DNA from: JAPLKB01 sp964532465
GTDB taxonomy: Bacteria; Desulfobacterota; Syntrophorhabdia; Syntrophorhabdales; Syntrophorhabdaceae
Direction of reading: 5' to 3'
DNA length: 64,000 bases
NCBI GenBank assembly: GCA_964532465.1
Contig: CAZHHX010000001.1
Span: 62,001-126,000, forward strand
The position numbers were made by a program, and so were the translations under genes. Within the stretch, counting starts at the first letter, position 1. Each line of letters opens with the position of its first letter. The notes below the pieces were generated by a model, which saw only the letters and a list, made by a program, of their open reading frames with translations, made no database searches and was not told the DNA's origin. Positions 1-9,601 of this stretch are shown piece after piece.

Positions 1-2
1 CC

Positions 3-320
3 ATGAAGGTAATAAAGGAAGAACTGGCAAAGGATGAACCTTCAGTAATTATCACAGTAAACAGCCCCTGTATCATGTTGAAGCGGGCAAACAGGAAATT
101 CAAAGACCCGTTCTTTGTAATCAACGAAGACAATTGCAGAGGCTGCAAAATGTGTCTTGAGATAGGATGTCCTGCAATCAGTTGGAGAGAAGGCGCAGGG
201 ACAACAAAAGATGGTCACAAGAGGAAAGGAACAGTTTATATCGATAAGGGAGTTTGTATAGGCTGTGACATCTGTACTCAAATTTGTAAATACAAAGCCA
301 TTGTTCCTGGTAAAAGGTAA
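3..320 (+). CDS. iorA: Indolepyruvate:ferredoxin oxidoreductase alpha subunit, C-terminal part
   Basis: Only the C-terminal ~105 residues lie in the window; the first Met seen is internal and the gene almost certainly begins upstream. The visible part is the two-[4Fe-4S] ferredoxin domain: CRGCKMC...C and CIGCDIC...C clusters at about residues 45-60 and 85-95. In this family the alpha subunit carries the thiamine diphosphate core and this ferredoxin tail, which passes electrons from oxidative decarboxylation of aryl pyruvates to ferredoxin. The beta subunit gene starts 8 bp downstream, so the two are one operon. An archaeal-type or 2-ketoacid paralogue is possible, but the IorA/IorB pairing is clear. 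Confidence 0.88.
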   Translation: MKVIKEELAKDEPSVIITVNSPCIMLKRANRKFKDPFFVINEDNCRGCKMCLEIGCPAISWREGAGTTKDGHKRKGTVYIDKGVCIGCDICTQICKYKAIVPGKR

Positions 321-328
321 GGGGGCGG

Positions 329-925
329 ATGATGAAAAATAACGATAAAGTAACTAATATATTTCTTTCAGGCGTAGGCGGACAGGGTACGATTCTCGCG
401 AGCAACATTCTCGCAGAAGTATTTCTCAATGCCGGGTATGATGTAAAAAAAGCCGAAGTCCACGGAATGGCGCAGAGGGGCGGAGACGTTACAACCCATT
501 TCAGATTCGGGAAAAAAGTCTATTCTCCTCTTATCAAGTATGGAGATGTGGATTTTCTCCTTTCCTTCGAACTTCTTGAAGCGCTCAGATATATAAACTG
601 GGTAAAGGAAGACGGGAAGATAATAATCAATAAACAGGAAGTTTTTCCTCCGGCTGTAAATCTTGGGACAGCAAAGTATCCCGAAGGTGTTGAGGAGACC
701 TTTAAGAAATTTTTTAAAGAGAATGTTCATGTAATAAATGGACAGGAAATGGCAGGCAAACTCGGGAACATGCAGGCTGCCAATGTGGTTCTCGTCGGCG
801 CTTTTTCCAATTTCTTTCCTGAAATCAAGGAAGCGGCATGGATAAACGCAATTAAAGGATTAGTGAAAGAAAAGCTCCACGAGCTTAATATCAAAGCCTT
901 CTACGAGGGGAGAAAGGCCCTTTAA
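329..925 (+). CDS. iorB: Indolepyruvate:ferredoxin oxidoreductase beta subunit
   Basis: 198 residues, full length for IorB. The N-terminus carries the gamma-type pyruvate:ferredoxin oxidoreductase fold signature GVGGQGTILAS (residues ~14-24), followed by HGMAQRGG typical of this subunit. It partners IorA to oxidise indolepyruvate and phenylpyruvate to aryl-acetyl-CoA with ferredoxin as acceptor, a step used in anaerobic amino-acid fermentation or reverse synthesis. The start at 329 follows a G-rich Shine-Dalgarno stretch (gggggcgg). Its stop codon lies in the loop region of an intrinsic terminator, so the ior transcript probably ends here. Confidence 0.9.
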   Translation: MMKNNDKVTNIFLSGVGGQGTILASNILAEVFLNAGYDVKKAEVHGMAQRGGDVTTHFRFGKKVYSPLIKYGDVDFLLSFELLEALRYINWVKEDGKIIINKQEVFPPAVNLGTAKYPEGVEETFKKFFKENVHVINGQEMAGKLGNMQAANVVLVGAFSNFFPEIKEAAWINAIKGLVKEKLHELNIKAFYEGRKAL

Positions 926-940
926 GGGCCTTTTTTTATT
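913..940 (+). terminator. Intrinsic terminator overlapping the iorB stop codon
   Basis: A perfect 9-bp stem (AAAGGCCCT / AGGGCCTTT) with a 3-nt loop is followed by a T-rich run. The iorB TAA at 923-925 forms the loop and first base of the right arm, so coding end and terminator are fused. The next gene's TTG start at 942 lies directly after the T tract. Confidence 0.8.
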
Positions 941-941
941 T

Positions 942-3464
942 TTGCGAAAAGTTGTTTTCTTTCTTTGTATCTTATGTATTCTACTCTCCGGCAGGGCGGT
1001 GAATTCTATGAACGTGTTTTCTTTAGATAACGGGCTGCAATATATTTTCGAACAGCGCAAGGGTACGGGTGTCGCAGCAATTCAGGTATGGGTGAAAACA
1101 GGCAGCAAATATGAAGAAGAGAAAATTGCAGGCATCACCCACTTCATTGAACATCTTATATTTAAGGGTACGGAGAAGGTCAAGTCCAACGAGATGGCTT
1201 CCATAATAGAATCGCTGGGCGGTAATATAAACGCGTTTACTTCACACGACAATACCGTTTACCATATCGTGATACCCAAAAGCGCTTTTGAAGAAGGTTT
1301 TGCAATACTTATCGATGCCGTGAAGAATCCCGCCTTTCCGGAAGAGGAGCTTGCAAAAGAAAAAAAGGTTATTCTGGAAGAGATCAAAATGGGAGAGGAC
1401 GATCCTCAGCGAAAACTTTTTAAAGAATTGTTTTCCTTGAGCTACAAGAACAACCCTTACGGAAGACCCATAATCGGGTACGAAGACACAGTTAAAAACA
1501 TAAGCAGGGATGATATACGGCAATATTTTAAAGCGCATTATGTGCCTGACAACATGGTAATTGTCATAACCGGCGATTTTGAAGAAACAAAGGCTGCTGA
1601 GTTGATAAAAAAACATATTGCAGGAGAGGGAAGGGGGCAAAAGGAAGTTTTTGAAAATAAAAAAAATAATGAAGGAATCGGGAATGGGGAAAAGATCATT
1701 GAAAAAAATGTAAGGGAGAGCTATCTCGCTTTTTCGTACAATATCCCCTCTATAATACACGAGGACATGCCTGCCCTGGAGGTTCTGGGCACAATTCTCG
1801 GCGACGGTGAGAGTTCCCGTCTTCAAAAGCAACTGAAACACAAAAAAGGGATTGTTAGTGACAGTTCTACCTATTTATTCACTCCTAAGGGAGAAGGACT
1901 TTTTGTTTTTTATGCAACTTTCAAAGGCAGAGATTATCGTTTGATAACCGAAGAGATGGAAAAAGAGGTTTCAAGACTTCGCAAGGAAGGACCAACGCCG
2001 CTGGAAATACAAAAAGCAAAGAACATGATTAAAGCATCGTATGTTTATTCAACAGAGACGGTTCAGGGTAAGGCAAGGCAGATAGGCAATTTTCAGACTT
2101 TAACCGGCGATCCACAGTTTGTTGATAATTTTTTAGCCAAAGTAGACAGGGTTAGCGCGGAAGATATAGTAAAGGTCATGGACAGGTATATTAAGGGGAA
2201 ATATAAAGCCCTTGTTACATTACTGCCGAAAAGCCAATCCAATCCCTATACCTTTCAGTTAAAAAACGGGTTGAAATGTGTTGTAAACAAGGAACCGGTA
2301 TCGCCGACATTTGCCTTCCGGGTAGGTTTTATCGGGGGAGTGAAAGAAGAATCTCCGGGAAAGAACGGCATGTTTAATGTCCTCTCCAAAATGCTGTTAA
2401 AAGGCACAAAAGACAAGGATGCAACAAAAATCGCGCAAGAGATAGACTCCCTTGCCGGTAATATATCGGCATTTACCGGGAAAAACACCTTCGGGCTCCA
2501 TGGAAAATTCTTAAGCAAGGATATTGTGGAAGTTTTCAGTCTCCTGAAAGACCTTCTTATTTCAACCAGTTTGAAAGAAGAGGAACTGAAAAAAGTCAAA
2601 GACGATGTCCAATCTGAGATCAGGCAGCGGGATGACGACCCGGTAGGCTACACATTCATGCAGTTCAATGAAATTTTGTTCAAAGGACATCCATACAGTA
2701 AAGATCCCATGGGCAGAGAATCCGATATAGCATCCGTAAGGCTTGATGAGCTTGAAAAAGTTTATAATAAATTCATAACCCCTTCAAATGCGGTGTTGGC
2801 CATATCAGGCGATGTTGATGAGAAAAAAGTTGAAAGCCTTTTCCAAAAGATGTTCTCGGACTGGTCGGGAGAAGTCAGTATTATACAGAACAAACCGGTT
2901 CCAGCGGTACATAAGAGCATACAGCATATAGATAAAGAGATAATGCAGACACATCTTATTTTTGGTTTTATAGGTCCGGGTGTAATCAATGAAGACAGGT
3001 ATGCCATAGAGGTAATGGATTCAATTCTGTCCGGCATGGGAGGCAGAATACACAAGATATTGAGGGAAGAAAAACCCTATGCCTATTCTTTGACATTTTT
3101 CAACCAGATGGCTTATGAAGCTGGTGGAATGGGCATATATATTGGGACAGATAAAAAACTGGCTGAAGAAGTTCGAAAGATAGTACATGCTGAAATAGGA
3201 AATATTGTATCAAAAGGATTTACGGAAAAAGAAGTTGAGGACGCCAAAAGGTATCTTGTCGGGACACACTATATACGGATGCAGGCCAACAGCGCTAAAG
3301 CTACAAGCATGTGTCTTGATACGATATACAGATCGGAACCGGGGTTTTTCAAGGTATGGCCGAAACACATTGAAGCAATAAAAAAAGAAGATGTGGACAG
3401 GGCGGCGAAGAAATATCTTTCTTTAGACAGGATGGTTGATGTCGCAGTAGGGGGAAGACTGTAG
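942..3464 (+). CDS. M16 family zinc metallopeptidase, two-domain, exported
   Basis: 840 residues with two tandem M16 (pitrilysin / processing-peptidase) repeats. The first half has the inverted zinc motif HFIEH (H67, E70, H71) and a downstream Glu near 147. The second half (from ~430) keeps the fold but lacks HxxEH, as in fused active/inactive M16 pairs that degrade periplasmic peptides. From the TTG at 942 the N-terminus is a plausible signal peptide (KVVFFLCILCILLSG). An ATG at 1008 would remove it, so TTG is preferred, although the Shine-Dalgarno is poor and lies inside the preceding terminator. The gene is probably expressed from its own unseen promoter or by read-through. Confidence 0.85.
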   Translation: MRKVVFFLCILCILLSGRAVNSMNVFSLDNGLQYIFEQRKGTGVAAIQVWVKTGSKYEEEKIAGITHFIEHLIFKGTEKVKSNEMASIIESLGGNINAFTSHDNTVYHIVIPKSAFEEGFAILIDAVKNPAFPEEELAKEKKVILEEIKMGEDDPQRKLFKELFSLSYKNNPYGRPIIGYEDTVKNISRDDIRQYFKAHYVPDNMVIVITGDFEETKAAELIKKHIAGEGRGQKEVFENKKNNEGIGNGEKIIEKNVRESYLAFSYNIPSIIHEDMPALEVLGTILGDGESSRLQKQLKHKKGIVSDSSTYLFTPKGEGLFVFYATFKGRDYRLITEEMEKEVSRLRKEGPTPLEIQKAKNMIKASYVYSTETVQGKARQIGNFQTLTGDPQFVDNFLAKVDRVSAEDIVKVMDRYIKGKYKALVTLLPKSQSNPYTFQLKNGLKCVVNKEPVSPTFAFRVGFIGGVKEESPGKNGMFNVLSKMLLKGTKDKDATKIAQEIDSLAGNISAFTGKNTFGLHGKFLSKDIVEVFSLLKDLLISTSLKEEELKKVKDDVQSEIRQRDDDPVGYTFMQFNEILFKGHPYSKDPMGRESDIASVRLDELEKVYNKFITPSNAVLAISGDVDEKKVESLFQKMFSDWSGEVSIIQNKPVPAVHKSIQHIDKEIMQTHLIFGFIGPGVINEDRYAIEVMDSILSGMGGRIHKILREEKPYAYSLTFFNQMAYEAGGMGIYIGTDKKLAEEVRKIVHAEIGNIVSKGFTEKEVEDAKRYLVGTHYIRMQANSAKATSMCLDTIYRSEPGFFKVWPKHIEAIKKEDVDRAAKKYLSLDRMVDVAVGGRL

Positions 3465-3491
3465 GGCCTTTTTACAGATTTATTCGTATTG

Positions 3492-3522
3492 CCGGCAGTG
3501 AAATACCATCACTGTATGCCGG
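3492..3522. other. Stem-loop in the gap after the M16 gene
   Basis: CCGGCA (3492-3497) pairs with TGCCGG (3517-3522), with an inner GTGA/TCAC stem. There is no T run, so this is not a standard terminator. The rest of the ~290-bp gap is AT-rich and shows no gene. A structured leader or small RNA is possible but unsupported. Confidence 0.3.
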
Positions 3523-3755
3523 AAGCCCGCAAAAGTCGGATCAGCATAGTAAATATTTCTGTTTCATGATATCTCTTCGATACTCATAAAGAATGCAATA
3601 TGACCTTAAAATTATAACCGTATATTCACCATTATTGCCTTGTATGCAGCAACACAAAATGTTGAAAATAAATAACCTTCACGTTAATATATGTAGAGAC
3701 ATTTTATTACATAAATTACCATTTATTTTATTACTGAAAGGGGGTACTATTTCTC

Positions 3756-4082
3756 ATGACATATAACTCCGACCTGACAGGCAGAGGAAAAACTGTTGTT
3801 CGCGTAGACAAGGATCTGGAAGATTTGATACCGGGATATTTAGAAAACAGACAGAAAGATATAAAATCCATACTTATCTGCCTCGGGCGCGAAGATTACG
3901 AAAGTATACGTATAATAGGTCATAGTATGAAGGGTTCCGGAGGGGGATATGGATTTGACGAAATCACTGCTCTTGGAAAATCAATAGAAGATGCTGCAAA
4001 AGAAAAGAATTATGAAGCAATTAAAAAAAATGCCTACGAGCTTTCAATCTATCTTGAAAGCATTGATATAATATATGAATAA
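3756..4082 (+). CDS. Stand-alone histidine phosphotransfer (Hpt) protein
   Basis: 108 residues. The Hpt phospho-site motif HSMKGSGG has its His at residue 56, within a small helical domain and no other domain. Such proteins relay phosphate between the receiver of a hybrid kinase and a final response regulator. It starts after a G-rich Shine-Dalgarno (gaaaggggg, a rather long 11-12 nt away). Its last 8 bp overlap the next gene, which carries two receiver domains, so the two are probably translationally coupled and act in one relay. The two hybrid kinases at 6.7 and 10.3 kb are the likely donors, by inference from position. Confidence 0.85.
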   Translation: MTYNSDLTGRGKTVVRVDKDLEDLIPGYLENRQKDIKSILICLGREDYESIRIIGHSMKGSGGGYGFDEITALGKSIEDAAKEKNYEAIKKNAYELSIYLESIDIIYE

Positions 4083-6639
4083 TCCTGACAGACCCTTGAT
4101 ATTATGCATTGATGATGATCCTGATATACGCCGGCTCATAGAACAAATACTGATTAATAATAACTACGAAGTTGTAAGCGCTGAAAATGGAAAGAAAGCT
4201 CTTCAGTTAATCCACACATTAAAACCTGAACTCATTTTGCTTGATATATTAATGCCTGAAATGGATGGTTATGAAACCTGCTATCGTCTTCAGGAGAATC
4301 ATGAAACCGCATACATTCCGGTCATATTTTTAACAGGCCTTGAAGAGGATCAGGACAAGGCAAAAGCCTTCGCAGCAGGGGCTGTTGACTATATTATTAA
4401 GCCTTTTCAAAAGAAGCTGCTCCTGGAAAAGATAAAGCAACATCTGAAGACTAAAAACCGATGGAAAACACAAGTAAGGGAAACATTTCAGAGCCATGAT
4501 GATAAAATCACGCCTAAAGATTTTAACAAATTTAAAGAGTTTCTTCTTGATGAAATAATTATTGCCGATAATTCGATAGATCGATTCACGGACATAAACC
4601 CGTCACAAATTTACAATATACTTTTAGATTCAGGAATACCGAGCACCCAAACTGCACAACTTATGGCCAAATATCTCGGTGTTCGTTATACGCCGATTAT
4701 TGATCCTGATGATGTACAATTAGGCATATTATCAACCCCTTTTTCAAAAAATAATTCTGTAATTGCCATAAAATCAGATGAAAAAGGAAGCACCTATGTT
4801 CTCAGCAATCCCTTTAACTGGGAACTTCTTGAAATACTGAAGAAAAATTCAAAGTCAAAACAATTAAATATCATTGTCACCGAACCTGAAAACATTGCCT
4901 CTTTGCTACGGTTCGGTGCAACATCAGCCGATCAGATGATCGACAAACTTGAGGAAAAGATAAAGATTGCAAAGCCTGAATCAGAAAGAAAGAACATCAT
5001 TTCCGAGGAGGAGACGGAAAAACGTCCGGTAATACACATTACAAACACGATTCTCTATACTGCTGTAACCACTAAAGCAAGTGATATTCATATCGAACCG
5101 AAGGAAAAACATGTCATTGTCCGATTCAGGATTGATGGTGATATGAGGGATATGTTTTCTCTTAACAAAGACACGGGAATTATGGTATTGACCAGATTGA
5201 AAGCTCTTGGAGGTCTTGATATTGCTGAACGGCATAAACCTCAGGATGGTTCCGTAGAGGCTATCATAAACAGCAGAAGTTTCAAGCTAAGACTTGCCAC
5301 TACCTCTACACCCAACGGGGAAAGTTTGGTCATGAGACTGCTTGAACCTGATGCGAAGCATAAAGACCTCAAAGAACTCGGAATGATGGACGAGCAGTTT
5401 GACATAATGCAGGATTTTGCAGGCAGAACTAAAGGTATGGTGCTTGTAGTCGGACCGACAGGTTCAGGAAAAACCACTACAATTTACAGTCTTCTTTCCC
5501 GTATAGACTGCGACAAGAGAAGCTTGATATCCGTTGAAGACCCTGTTGAGTATCGGATACCTTTTGCTAATCAGCAGCAGGTGGATGATAAAAAAGGAGT
5601 AACCTTTGAAGCTATCCTTAAATCATCAGTGAGACAAGATCCTGACATACTTTTTATCGGCGAGGTAAGAGACCCTTATTCTGCAAGTATTGCCGTCGAT
5701 TTTGCTACAACAGGCCATCTTGCCATTACCACTCTTCATACATCGAATGCAACCACGGCATTGTTTCGCCTTGAAAGGCTCGGGATAAGCAGGGGCCAGA
5801 TGGCGGACTCAGTTCTTGGCATTGTTTCTCAAAGATTGCTTAAAAAACTTTGCCCTCATTGTAAGGAAATAGTTCCCATCTCGGATGAGGAGGCCTCTAT
5901 ACTCTCCCCTTATACTAACGAACTCCCTTCACAGGTGGCACATCCGGTAGGCTGCCCAAAATGTAATGAAAGCGGTTATATAGGGCGCGAAGGAGTCTAT
6001 GAAATTATATCATTTGAGCCGGAAATAGTTGAAATGGTACGGGATAATGTTTCAATTGTTGAAATACGCAATTATGTGGCAAAAATCGGTGTTAAGCTCA
6101 TCAGTCATCATGCAGTGGAAAAAGTAAAACAGCTTCTCTTCTCACCAAAAGCTATATATGAAAAAATCCTTGTGGAAGAAAATCTTTCACAATTTCAGAA
6201 AAGTGAAAAATCTGCGGAAAATATATCCGTTGAACCTGGAAACATGCCAATGCCTCAAAATCCTGATGCAAATGATAAAATATCAATCATGATTGTTGAA
6301 GACGATATTGACACGCAAAACCTGATAACACGTTATCTTCAAGGAGATGGATACCATGTGAGCGTTGCCAACGACGGCATTGACGCTTTAATGCAGTTGG
6401 GGCAGAACAAATTCAACCTTATTCTTTCCGATATTCAAATGCCAAACCTTGACGGTTTTAAATTCCTGGAACTAAAACAGCAAAAAGGCATAGATATTCC
6501 TCTTATTTTTATTACTTCTCAAAGCAGGGAAGAAGACGAAGTAAAAGGTTTCGAACTTGGCGCAACTGATTTTATCAAAAAACCGGTAAAAAAAGATATT
6601 CTCCTGTTAAGAATTAAAAAAGCTCTCAATAGAATTTGA
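4075..6639 (+). CDS. Receiver - GspE/PilB-type secretion ATPase - receiver hybrid protein
   Basis: 854 residues. Domains in order: CheY-like receiver 8-120 (acidic DDD at 13-15, phospho-Asp D57, Lys109); a GspE N-terminal-like region ~155-280; T2SSE ATPase ~315-705; second receiver ~735-850 (D786). The ATPase has Walker A GPTGSGKT at 460-467, the aspartate box and Walker B DPDILFIGE at 522-530, the His box TTLHTS, and the four-Cys zinc site C593/C596/C627/C630. All catalytic elements of a type II secretion / type IV pilus assembly ATPase are therefore present, flanked by receivers. No pilus or secretion genes are adjacent. Its place behind an Hpt gene and before hybrid kinases suggests a motor whose activity is set by phosphorelay. 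Confidence 0.85.
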   Translation: MNNPDRPLILCIDDDPDIRRLIEQILINNNYEVVSAENGKKALQLIHTLKPELILLDILMPEMDGYETCYRLQENHETAYIPVIFLTGLEEDQDKAKAFAAGAVDYIIKPFQKKLLLEKIKQHLKTKNRWKTQVRETFQSHDDKITPKDFNKFKEFLLDEIIIADNSIDRFTDINPSQIYNILLDSGIPSTQTAQLMAKYLGVRYTPIIDPDDVQLGILSTPFSKNNSVIAIKSDEKGSTYVLSNPFNWELLEILKKNSKSKQLNIIVTEPENIASLLRFGATSADQMIDKLEEKIKIAKPESERKNIISEEETEKRPVIHITNTILYTAVTTKASDIHIEPKEKHVIVRFRIDGDMRDMFSLNKDTGIMVLTRLKALGGLDIAERHKPQDGSVEAIINSRSFKLRLATTSTPNGESLVMRLLEPDAKHKDLKELGMMDEQFDIMQDFAGRTKGMVLVVGPTGSGKTTTIYSLLSRIDCDKRSLISVEDPVEYRIPFANQQQVDDKKGVTFEAILKSSVRQDPDILFIGEVRDPYSASIAVDFATTGHLAITTLHTSNATTALFRLERLGISRGQMADSVLGIVSQRLLKKLCPHCKEIVPISDEEASILSPYTNELPSQVAHPVGCPKCNESGYIGREGVYEIISFEPEIVEMVRDNVSIVEIRNYVAKIGVKLISHHAVEKVKQLLFSPKAIYEKILVEENLSQFQKSEKSAENISVEPGNMPMPQNPDANDKISIMIVEDDIDTQNLITRYLQGDGYHVSVANDGIDALMQLGQNKFNLILSDIQMPNLDGFKFLELKQQKGIDIPLIFITSQSREEDEVKGFELGATDFIKKPVKKDILLLRIKKALNRI

Positions 6640-6682
6640 GCTTTGGACAGAAAAGACAATAAAATATTCGGGGACATTGTCT

Positions 6683-9601
6683 ATGGAAAATGAAAATAAT
6701 AAAATAAAAGAACTTATTGATGAAGTTGATCGCTTGCGCAAACGAAATATTGAGTTGGAAAACCTGGAAATCGAACATAAGCAGCTTGAAAAACTTGTTG
6801 TCCGCGCCAAGCAGGAATGGGAATACACCTTCGATTCCGTTCCTGATCTTATTGCTCTTATTGATTTACAGCACCGATTCGTCCGCGTTAATAAAGCCAT
6901 GGCTGACAAACTGGGGCTTTCACCCAAAGAAGTAATTGGAATGTCATGTTATAAATTAGTGCACCATATGGAAAAAGAGCCCCTTTTCTGTCCTCATACC
7001 CTTTTATTGGAGGATGGAAACATTCATAAAACAGAATTTCAGGAAAGCGCCTTCGGCGGTTTTTTCTCAGTAACCGTCTCTCCTTTGTATGACGAAAAAG
7101 GCAGTCTGGCTGCTTCTGTTCACGTTGCCCGTGATATTACCGATCTCAAAAGGACGGAGGAGGCTCTGAAAGACAGCGAGAGATACTTAAAGACCATACT
7201 GCACTCTGTCCAGACAGGGGTAATACTTATTGACGCCCATGAACACAGGATCGTTTATGCGAATCCCGCTGCCGTTACAATGATTGGAGCTGATGAGAAA
7301 GATATCATAGGCAATATCTGCCATGCCTTTATATGCCCGGCAGAAAAAGGGAAATGTCCTATTTCCGACCTTAATCAGATCGTCGACAATTCAGACAGAA
7401 TCCTCATAAATGTCAAAGGCGAGAGGATTCAAATCATCAAAACAGTGGTCCCCATAACTATAAGCGGACATGCATACTTTCTGGAAAGTTTTATAGACAT
7501 TACAGAGCGGAAGAGAGCGGAAGAGAAAATTCAGGACCAGGTTCATTTTCTTCAGGTATTAATTGATTCAATCCCTGCCCCTATCTTTTATAAAGATTTA
7601 AACGGTCTGTATGTGGGTTGTAACCACAGTTTTGAGTCCTATCTCGGAATGTCTAAAGAACAGATTATAGGTAAATCCGTCTATGATGTAATGACAAAAG
7701 AGACGGCTCAGCAAATTGAAGAAATGGACATATCTCTCTACAGGAAACCTGGAATGCAACACTATGAAATGATTATAGATCATACTGACGGCTCTAAACA
7801 TAATGCCATGTTCAGTAAAGCAACCTACATTGACAGAAAAGGAAACATTACGGGGTTGGTTGGAGTAATCCTTGATATTACCGACCTTAAAAAGACCGAG
7901 GCGGCTCTGCGAAAAGCAAAGGAAGATGCAGAAATAGCCAACCGTGCAAAAAGCGAGTTTCTTGCAAGCATGAGTCATGAAATCAGAACCCCCATGAATG
8001 CCATAATAGGCATGGCCGAACTTCTCATGGATACCCACCTCACCTCTGAGCAGGAAAAATATGTCAATGTTTCCCGAAACGCAGGAGAAAATCTTCTTGG
8101 TCTGATCAATGATATTCTTGACCTTTCCAAAGTGGAAGCCGGACAGATAAAGCTTGAGAATATAGTTTTTGATTTAAGGGATGTTATGGAAAAAGTCTAT
8201 GATGTTCTGACGCTCCGCGCTAATGAAAAATCTCTGGAATTAATCTGTCATGTGGCGCCGGATACGCCTACACATTTAATCGGAGATCCAACAAGATTAC
8301 GTCAGGTATTGATTAATCTGATCGGGAATGCAATCAAATTCACGGAAGAAGGTGAGATAGTCGTAGACGTAAGTAAAGAGAATATGGAGGGCAGATCACA
8401 AGCTGCGGGGTTTAGAGATGAGTATCTTTCAAATTCCGAATCCGGAAGAATAACACTTCTTTTTACTGTTCGTGATACCGGAATCGGGATACCTGACAAC
8501 AAAATCGATAAAATATTCGATAAATTTACCCAGGCTGATTCTTCAACTACAAGAAAGTATGGTGGAACAGGGCTCGGACTAACCATTTCAAAAAAAATTA
8601 TTAATTTGATGGGGGGCGATATCACCGTTGAAAGCAAAGTAGGCTCCGGAACAACAATGTTTTTCTCGGCCTCTTTCGATATTGATAAAAACCGGAAAAA
8701 TGAAAAAATTCTATACGATAATGTCAATCTGGAACGCGTAAAGGTACTCATTATCGATGATAACGCTACAAACAGGATGATCCTGAGGGAGATGCTTCAC
8801 AGCTTTGGAGCTCATATTGAAGAAGCAGAAAGCGGACGCGCAGGCCTTGAAGCTCTGGAGCAAGGCATTGCCGAGAAAAAACCTTTCGAGCTTGCGTTGA
8901 TTGATTATCATATGCCGGACATGGATGGTTTTGAAGTTGTAGACCATATAAAAAACAATAAACAACTCATTGATTTACACACGATTATTCTCACATCCGG
9001 GTTCTCAAAAGGCGACAGTGAAGCCGCCCGTAAATTCGATATTTCATCCTTGCTTTTTAAGCCGGTCAAACGTGCTGAGCTGAGACAGGCAATCAACCTT
9101 GCGCTGCAACATGCTTCTCCGGAATACAATCAAAGTAACGAAGTTGAAATCCCGGTCACCCCAGCACAACCCTCGCTCCCTGACGAAAAAGAGCCTTTGA
9201 ACATATTAATTGTTGACGATAGTGAGGATAATCGTTTGCTCTTCTGGTCATATTTCAAAAATACCTTTTACAAAAATGATCTGGCAGAGAATGGCGAGGC
9301 AGCTTTAAAGAAATATATATCAATGCAGGGGAAATACAATCTGATTCTTATGGATATGCAAATGCCTGTAATGGACGGGTATACGGCTACTTCGCAGATC
9401 AGGGCATGGGAAAATGAAAATGGAATTGAGCCGACACCGATTCTTGCTCTTACGGCTTACGCTATGAAAGAAGATATTCAGAAAAGTCTTGAAGCGGGCT
9501 GCAATGGTCACATTACTAAACCGATAAAGAAAATACAATTCCTTGAGGCTGTTGCCGCTTATGCCAAGAATAAAAAAGTTATAAATCAGGGTGGTATATG
9601 A
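6683..9601 (+). CDS. Hybrid histidine kinase, PAS x3 - HisKA - HATPase - REC x2
   Basis: 972 residues from the ATG at 6683, chosen because gggga lies 8 nt upstream; a TTG two codons earlier is the alternative. It is soluble, with an N-terminal coiled coil (~5-45), three PAS domains (~47-155, 165-280, 290-405), and a HisKA domain with the H-box SMSHEIRTPMNAIIG (phospho-His ~432). The HATPase carries DTGIGIP and GTGLGL motifs. Two receivers follow, with phospho-Asp motifs LIDYHMPDMDG and LMDMQMPVMDG. No membrane segment is seen, so it probably senses a cytoplasmic signal. It follows the ATPase hybrid by ~40 bp, and the GGDEF gene overlaps its stop by 4 bp. Confidence 0.9.
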   Translation: MENENNKIKELIDEVDRLRKRNIELENLEIEHKQLEKLVVRAKQEWEYTFDSVPDLIALIDLQHRFVRVNKAMADKLGLSPKEVIGMSCYKLVHHMEKEPLFCPHTLLLEDGNIHKTEFQESAFGGFFSVTVSPLYDEKGSLAASVHVARDITDLKRTEEALKDSERYLKTILHSVQTGVILIDAHEHRIVYANPAAVTMIGADEKDIIGNICHAFICPAEKGKCPISDLNQIVDNSDRILINVKGERIQIIKTVVPITISGHAYFLESFIDITERKRAEEKIQDQVHFLQVLIDSIPAPIFYKDLNGLYVGCNHSFESYLGMSKEQIIGKSVYDVMTKETAQQIEEMDISLYRKPGMQHYEMIIDHTDGSKHNAMFSKATYIDRKGNITGLVGVILDITDLKKTEAALRKAKEDAEIANRAKSEFLASMSHEIRTPMNAIIGMAELLMDTHLTSEQEKYVNVSRNAGENLLGLINDILDLSKVEAGQIKLENIVFDLRDVMEKVYDVLTLRANEKSLELICHVAPDTPTHLIGDPTRLRQVLINLIGNAIKFTEEGEIVVDVSKENMEGRSQAAGFRDEYLSNSESGRITLLFTVRDTGIGIPDNKIDKIFDKFTQADSSTTRKYGGTGLGLTISKKIINLMGGDITVESKVGSGTTMFFSASFDIDKNRKNEKILYDNVNLERVKVLIIDDNATNRMILREMLHSFGAHIEEAESGRAGLEALEQGIAEKKPFELALIDYHMPDMDGFEVVDHIKNNKQLIDLHTIILTSGFSKGDSEAARKFDISSLLFKPVKRAELRQAINLALQHASPEYNQSNEVEIPVTPAQPSLPDEKEPLNILIVDDSEDNRLLFWSYFKNTFYKNDLAENGEAALKKYISMQGKYNLILMDMQMPVMDGYTATSQIRAWENENGIEPTPILALTAYAMKEDIQKSLEAGCNGHITKPIKKIQFLEAVAAYAKNKKVINQGGI

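Noticed and set aside
3465..3755. Possible c-di-GMP riboswitch before the signalling block
   Set aside because: A hairpin exists at 3492-3522, but the conserved riboswitch core elements could not be found.
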